Under the pieces are notes generated by a model. That model made no database searches, had not been told where the DNA came from, and saw nothing but the letters and a program-made list of their open reading frames with translations. Both the position numbers and the translations under genes were made by a program. From Antedon mediterranea (taxonomy: Eukaryota; Echinodermata; Crinoidea; Comatulida; Antedonidae), in assembly GCF_964355755.1 (NCBI RefSeq), contig NC_092675.1, positions 10,427,312 to 10,491,311 on the forward strand: 64,000 nucleotides of DNA. Reading direction: 5' to 3'. Shown in pieces: positions 60,190-64,000 of the stretch (position 1 is the first letter of the stretch; every line of letters begins with the position of its first letter).

Positions 60190-62943
60190 ATGAAGGTAAA
60201 GGTTCCTACTTTGAAGGAATCAGATGATATTGATATATATTTTAGAACATTTGAACACTTGGCAGAAGCCACAGGTTGGGATAGGAATACGTGGTCCGCT
60301 AGGTTAGCACCTGAACTGTCTGGTAAAGCTAGGACAGCATATGCATCCTTAACCGTAAAAGAATGTGTAGATTATGATACCTTAAAGAAGGCAATCTTAG
60401 AAAAGTATGATGTGTCCGCAGAGACCTACAGATTTAAATTTAGAAATTCAAACAGAGTTAAAGATATGTCCATCAGGGAATGGCTGAATGAGCTCTCCCA
60501 TTATTTAAAATGTTGGATGAAATGTGCTAATGTAAAAGAAGATGATGCTGCAGGCATTATTGAAATGATTATAATGGAACAGGCACTTGATAAAATGCCT
60601 GAAGATCTGAGGCTTTATCTTAGAGATAAACAAGTAAATAAGAGCTATGATATGGCTATGATAGCCGATGATTATATAGCTAATAGAGGTGGCCGTGGCT
60701 ATTGGAATGCCGTAAATTCTGAAAATAAGCCTACGTATTATAAGGGCCAAGAAAATAGTAAACCTAAGAATAGTACGACTCAGAATAACCCTGGAGCTAG
60801 GCAGCAAGGATACAATAGGTATCGCGGAAGGGGAGGCAAATTCCATAACTATGGTAGAAATTTCCAACAGAGAGAAACTTCAAATGAATGGATTAATGGC
60901 CTATGCTTCAATTGTAAGGAGAAGGGACATAAAATAGGGGATTGTCCTAAGATGGTAGCAAAAGGAAAGACTAGTGACACTAAGAAGGATCCGAATGTGA
61001 AAGATGGCTTAAGATGTGAAGGACTAAAATCAGATAGACCCCAAGTAGTTATGGATAGTGTAGAAAATAAAATGGAGAAGTGTACAATACCAGGAAAGTT
61101 AGAAGGACAGGATATAACTATGCTTAGAGACTCGGGATGTACCCAGTCAGCTGTTAAGGAAAGTCTAGTGCCTAACAAATGTTACTTGCCAGGAAAATGG
61201 GTTACGTTAAGAGGTATAGGAGGCGATATTACTGTCCCCTTAGCTGAGGCAGCTATAGAAAGTAAGATAGTGACAGGAAAAGTGATTGTAGCCGTAATCG
61301 AAGGATTACAGAGGGACATGTTATTGGGTCATGATTTGGACCAGAATTGTGGGGAAACAATGGCTAAAGAAATGTTCGTCCTAACTAGGGAGCAAGCCAG
61401 AATAGAAAATGATGTTAGAATACAAGACGAAATGATATTGTTAGGGAAAGATAGTAACTTTAAGCCGATAGAAGAGCCGCCTAAAGAAACTAATGTACAA
61501 TTGTTGAAAACAGTAGTAAATGACAACAAAGTAAATAAAATTAAGTGTTTAGATGATATGAATGGAACAGAAATGAATAATTTGTTTGACGAAAATGAGG
61601 ATAAAGCTAAAGATAAAACAGTCAAACATAAAACTTATGAACAACAGCACAAGCTGAACCTAACTAAACAAGAACTGATCAAATTGCAAACTAAGGATGA
61701 CTCACTCAAAGGAGTGTTTGACAGGGTAGTCCCTATAGAAGAAATAGGTCAGCATAGGGTATGTTTCTTTATGAGACAAGGTATATTGATGAGAAATTGG
61801 AGTAGTATTAAAGATAAGAATAACCAAGTGGAACAGATTGTATTACCCACTCAGTGTAGACAGGGTGTATTACACTTAGGTCATAATGTGCCATTTGCAG
61901 GTCACATGGGTGTTGAGAAAACTAAAAGTAGGGTCCTGAACCAATTCTATTGGCCAGGTATATTTAAAGATGTGGTAGTCTATTGTAAAGTCTGTAAGGA
62001 ATGCCAAAAGGTAGATAAGGGTAAAAGTAAAAGGAAACATACTTTGATACCATTACCGATTATAAGTACACCATTTAAACGTATAGCGATAGACATTGTT
62101 GGACCCTTATCTAGAACAAGCCGTAATAACAAATATATGCTTACTATAATTGACTATGCTACGAGATATCCGGATGCTATCCCGTTACCCAATGTTAGAG
62201 CTGAAACAGTAGCCAGGGCTCTAATAGAAGTCTTTACTAGAGTAGGATTACCCGAAGAGATTGTACATGATCAAGGAACTAATTTCATGTCTTCAATTAT
62301 GCAATCTATATGTAGTATGTTGGGGATTAATCAATTAAAGACTACAGTGTACCACCCCCAAAGCAATGGGCTTGTTGAAAGATTTCACGGTACATTGAAA
62401 AATATGATAAGGACACTTACAGTTAAGCAAAGAAAAAATTGGGATAACTACATACCCCCCTTTCTGTTTGCATACAGAGAAGTTCCTAGTAAAGCGACGG
62501 GCCATTCACCTTTTAAATTGCTTTATGGTAGAGAGATGAGGGGACCCTTGAGTTTACTCAAAAGTAATTGGGTAGAAGATGAAGAAACATCTACTGATGT
62601 TATCAAATACATGTTAGAAATAAGAGAAAAAATGGAGGAATTAATGAAAGATGCTAATGTAAACAAACTTGAACAACAAGAAATTATGTCCCACAATTAT
62701 AACAAGAATGCTATTGATAGAGAATTTGTAGAAGGGGACAAAGTGTTGATATTCCTTCCAGTAGGAAATAGTAAGTTAGACAGTAAATGGCAAGGCCCCT
62801 TCACTGTTACAAAAAAGGTCAATGATGTAAATTATGAAATATACATAGGAGGTAGAAGAAAAGAAAAACAAATTCTACATGTTAATATGTTAAAGAGATG
62901 GTATGATAAAGTAGAAATAAGTAAAGATGGTGGATATTGCTAA
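60190..62943 (+). CDS. Gag-protease-integrase polyprotein of a Gmr1-like Ty3/gypsy element
   Basis: 917 codons. Residues about 1-170 are a retrotransposon Gag capsid-like domain. A CX2CX4HX4C zinc knuckle (C-F-N-C...H...C) lies at about 239-252. An aspartic protease follows with D-S-G at about 315 and a downstream L-L-G-H block at about 379. An H2C2 integrase zinc finger lies at about 560-600. The integrase core has D near 634, D near 693 and E 36 residues later (a D-35-E spacing), and a GPF-type C-terminal domain with W-Q-G-P-F lies near 870. No RT separates protease and integrase, unlike ordinary gypsy. The frame ends early at TAA supplied by the foldback insertion that starts at 62932; the element's frame resumes at 63674. 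Confidence 0.93.
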   Translation: MKVKVPTLKESDDIDIYFRTFEHLAEATGWDRNTWSARLAPELSGKARTAYASLTVKECVDYDTLKKAILEKYDVSAETYRFKFRNSNRVKDMSIREWLNELSHYLKCWMKCANVKEDDAAGIIEMIIMEQALDKMPEDLRLYLRDKQVNKSYDMAMIADDYIANRGGRGYWNAVNSENKPTYYKGQENSKPKNSTTQNNPGARQQGYNRYRGRGGKFHNYGRNFQQRETSNEWINGLCFNCKEKGHKIGDCPKMVAKGKTSDTKKDPNVKDGLRCEGLKSDRPQVVMDSVENKMEKCTIPGKLEGQDITMLRDSGCTQSAVKESLVPNKCYLPGKWVTLRGIGGDITVPLAEAAIESKIVTGKVIVAVIEGLQRDMLLGHDLDQNCGETMAKEMFVLTREQARIENDVRIQDEMILLGKDSNFKPIEEPPKETNVQLLKTVVNDNKVNKIKCLDDMNGTEMNNLFDENEDKAKDKTVKHKTYEQQHKLNLTKQELIKLQTKDDSLKGVFDRVVPIEEIGQHRVCFFMRQGILMRNWSSIKDKNNQVEQIVLPTQCRQGVLHLGHNVPFAGHMGVEKTKSRVLNQFYWPGIFKDVVVYCKVCKECQKVDKGKSKRKHTLIPLPIISTPFKRIAIDIVGPLSRTSRNNKYMLTIIDYATRYPDAIPLPNVRAETVARALIEVFTRVGLPEEIVHDQGTNFMSSIMQSICSMLGINQLKTTVYHPQSNGLVERFHGTLKNMIRTLTVKQRKNWDNYIPPFLFAYREVPSKATGHSPFKLLYGREMRGPLSLLKSNWVEDEETSTDVIKYMLEIREKMEELMKDANVNKLEQQEIMSHNYNKNAIDREFVEGDKVLIFLPVGNSKLDSKWQGPFTVTKKVNDVNYEIYIGGRRKEKQILHVNMLKRWYDKVEISKDGGYC
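62924..62931. repeat. 8-bp target duplication, left (AAGATGGT)
   Basis: Identical to 63666-63673. The reading frames on the two sides agree when one copy and the insert are disregarded. Confidence 0.88.
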
Positions 62944-63665
62944 ACACCGCAAACCCCGCAAACCCCCGCAAACCTCCAAAAAAACATAGCAAACCCCATC
63001 GAACCAACATAAAAGTGATTGAATCATGTAGTGTACAACCCACTGGGTATATCAATGTAAAAAAAAAATTAAATTTCTACATTTAACAACTTATTTTTGG
63101 GGTAAAACATCATTTTTTGGTCAAAAATGATTGGTAAACCCCGCAAACCTCCAAAAAACCATAGCAAACCCCACCAAACCAACATAAAAGTGATTGAATA
63201 ATGTAGTGTACGACCCACTGGGTATATAAATTATTAAATTTCTACTGTTAACTACTTATTTTTGGGGATAAAACATAATTTTTTGGTTAAAAATTAGCAA
63301 TCATTTTTGACCAAAAAATGATGTTTTACCCCAAAAATAAGTAGTTAACGGTATAAATTTAATATTTTTTTTACATGGATATACCCATTGGGTTGTACAC
63401 TACATGATTCAATCACTTTTATGTTGGTTCGATGGGGTTTGCTATATTTTTTTTTAGGTTTGCAGGGTTTAGCAATCATTTTTGACCAAAAAATGATGTT
63501 TTACCCCAAAAATAATTAGTTAACAGTAAAAATGTATTATTTTTTTTTACATGGATATACCCAGTGGGTTGTACACTACATGATTCAATCACTTTTATGT
63601 TGGTTCGATGGGGTTTGCTATGTTTTTTTGGAGGTTTGCGGGGTTTGCGGTGTTTAGCAATACCC
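62932..63665. mobile_element. 734-bp palindromic foldback transposon inside the LTR element
   Basis: Terminal inverted repeats start GGRTATTGCTAAACACCGCA and run through CGCAAACC motifs. The body holds four copies of one ~170-185-bp module: two direct (62944-63130, 63131-63298) followed by two inverted (63299-63475, 63476-63655), each with GTGATTGAAT, CCCACTGGGTATAT and TTATTTTTGGGG landmarks. The whole insert can fold back on itself. No coding capacity. With 8-bp duplications the mover could be hAT- or P-like, but the TIR does not identify it. Confidence 0.88.
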
Positions 63666-63673
63666 AAGATGGT
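63666..63673. repeat. 8-bp target duplication, right (AAGATGGT)
   Basis: Right partner of 62924-62931. Confidence 0.88.
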
Positions 63674-64000
63674 TATTATGTAGTAACAAATGTTCAGTCG
63701 ATAGAAGAAGTAGACTTAAATGAAACAGTCCATGACAATGAGTTAGATAGTGAAATAGACATAGGATTGTCTTATCATCAATCACAAACATGGAGAGATG
63801 TTAACGTTAGTAGTAATTTAAATGATACACAAACTAAACAATTAACAGAATTGTTAAAGTACCAACAGAATGTATTCTCGGATGTACCAGGTAGAACTCA
63901 CTTAGTGACACATGAAATTAAGACTAATGGTGAAATGCCTATAAGGCATAGGGCATATAGAACGCCCCAAGCATTAAAGGGTAAATTGAAAGAGGAATTA
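63674..64000 (+). CDS. Start of the reverse transcriptase region, Gmr1-like element (partial)
   Basis: 109 open codons run off the window. After an acidic linker there is L-L-K-Y-Q-Q-N-V-F-S-D-V-P-G, then a T-H-E-I-K-T block and an R-H-R-A-Y-R-T-P block. This is the conserved sequence just N-terminal to the RT fingers in gypsy elements. It lies downstream of integrase, the key evidence for the inverted domain order. The palm with its catalytic aspartates, RNase H and the 3' LTR are beyond 64000. Confidence 0.85.

Overview
This window looks like AT-rich nuclear DNA from a marine invertebrate, most likely a deuterostome such as an echinoderm or hemichordate. That guess rests on GT-AG introns, tRNA-derived SINEs, several LINE families, a Penelope-like element and a Gmr1-like Ty3/gypsy element (a group described from deuterostomes). 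The species cannot be named from sequence alone. Only one host gene is clearly supported. The rest is repeats, transposon remnants and unannotatable AT-rich DNA, so most long open frames here come from tandem repeats.

Layout. 1-10.7 kb: probably intronic or upstream DNA of the host gene, with a 27-bp minisatellite (1.2-3.1 kb), a LINE remnant, two MITEs, a 46-bp minisatellite, a 650-bp TIR element and a tRNA-derived SINE. 10.7-15.2 kb: the last two coding exons of an SRSF11 (p54)-like SR splicing factor on the + strand, 3.37 kb apart, with an antisense LINE in the intron and a poly(A) signal at 15161. 16-28 kb: a GTCG/GTCT-bearing repeat, a 1.8-kb Helitron-like element with a triplicated 262-bp unit, a foldback element, SINEs, a LINE tail and a 1.25-kb GAT-type satellite.

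29.3-36 kb: a nested transposon block. A minus-strand Penelope-like element (RT plus GIY-YIG endonuclease) has a perfect 82-bp inverted repeat and a hammerhead-ribozyme-like fold at its 5' end. Next to it lies a LINE split by a 1620-bp non-autonomous hAT element with perfect 15-bp TIRs and a perfect 8-bp target duplication. Another LINE tail follows. 36-58.6 kb: gene-poor DNA with a polypurine tract, a second hammerhead-like Penelope fragment, further Helitron-like copies on the minus strand and three tRNA-like sequences.

58.86-64.0 kb: a Ty3/gypsy LTR retrotransposon running off the window. Its 5' LTR sits inside a Helitron-like copy and is followed by a tRNA-Leu primer binding site, gag, protease, integrase and then the start of reverse transcriptase. 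Integrase before RT is the Gmr1-type order. A 734-bp palindromic foldback element has inserted between integrase and RT, leaving an 8-bp target duplication.

The main story is nesting: LTR element in Helitron-like copy, foldback in LTR element, hAT in LINE, and Penelope head-to-head repeats carrying ribozyme motifs.
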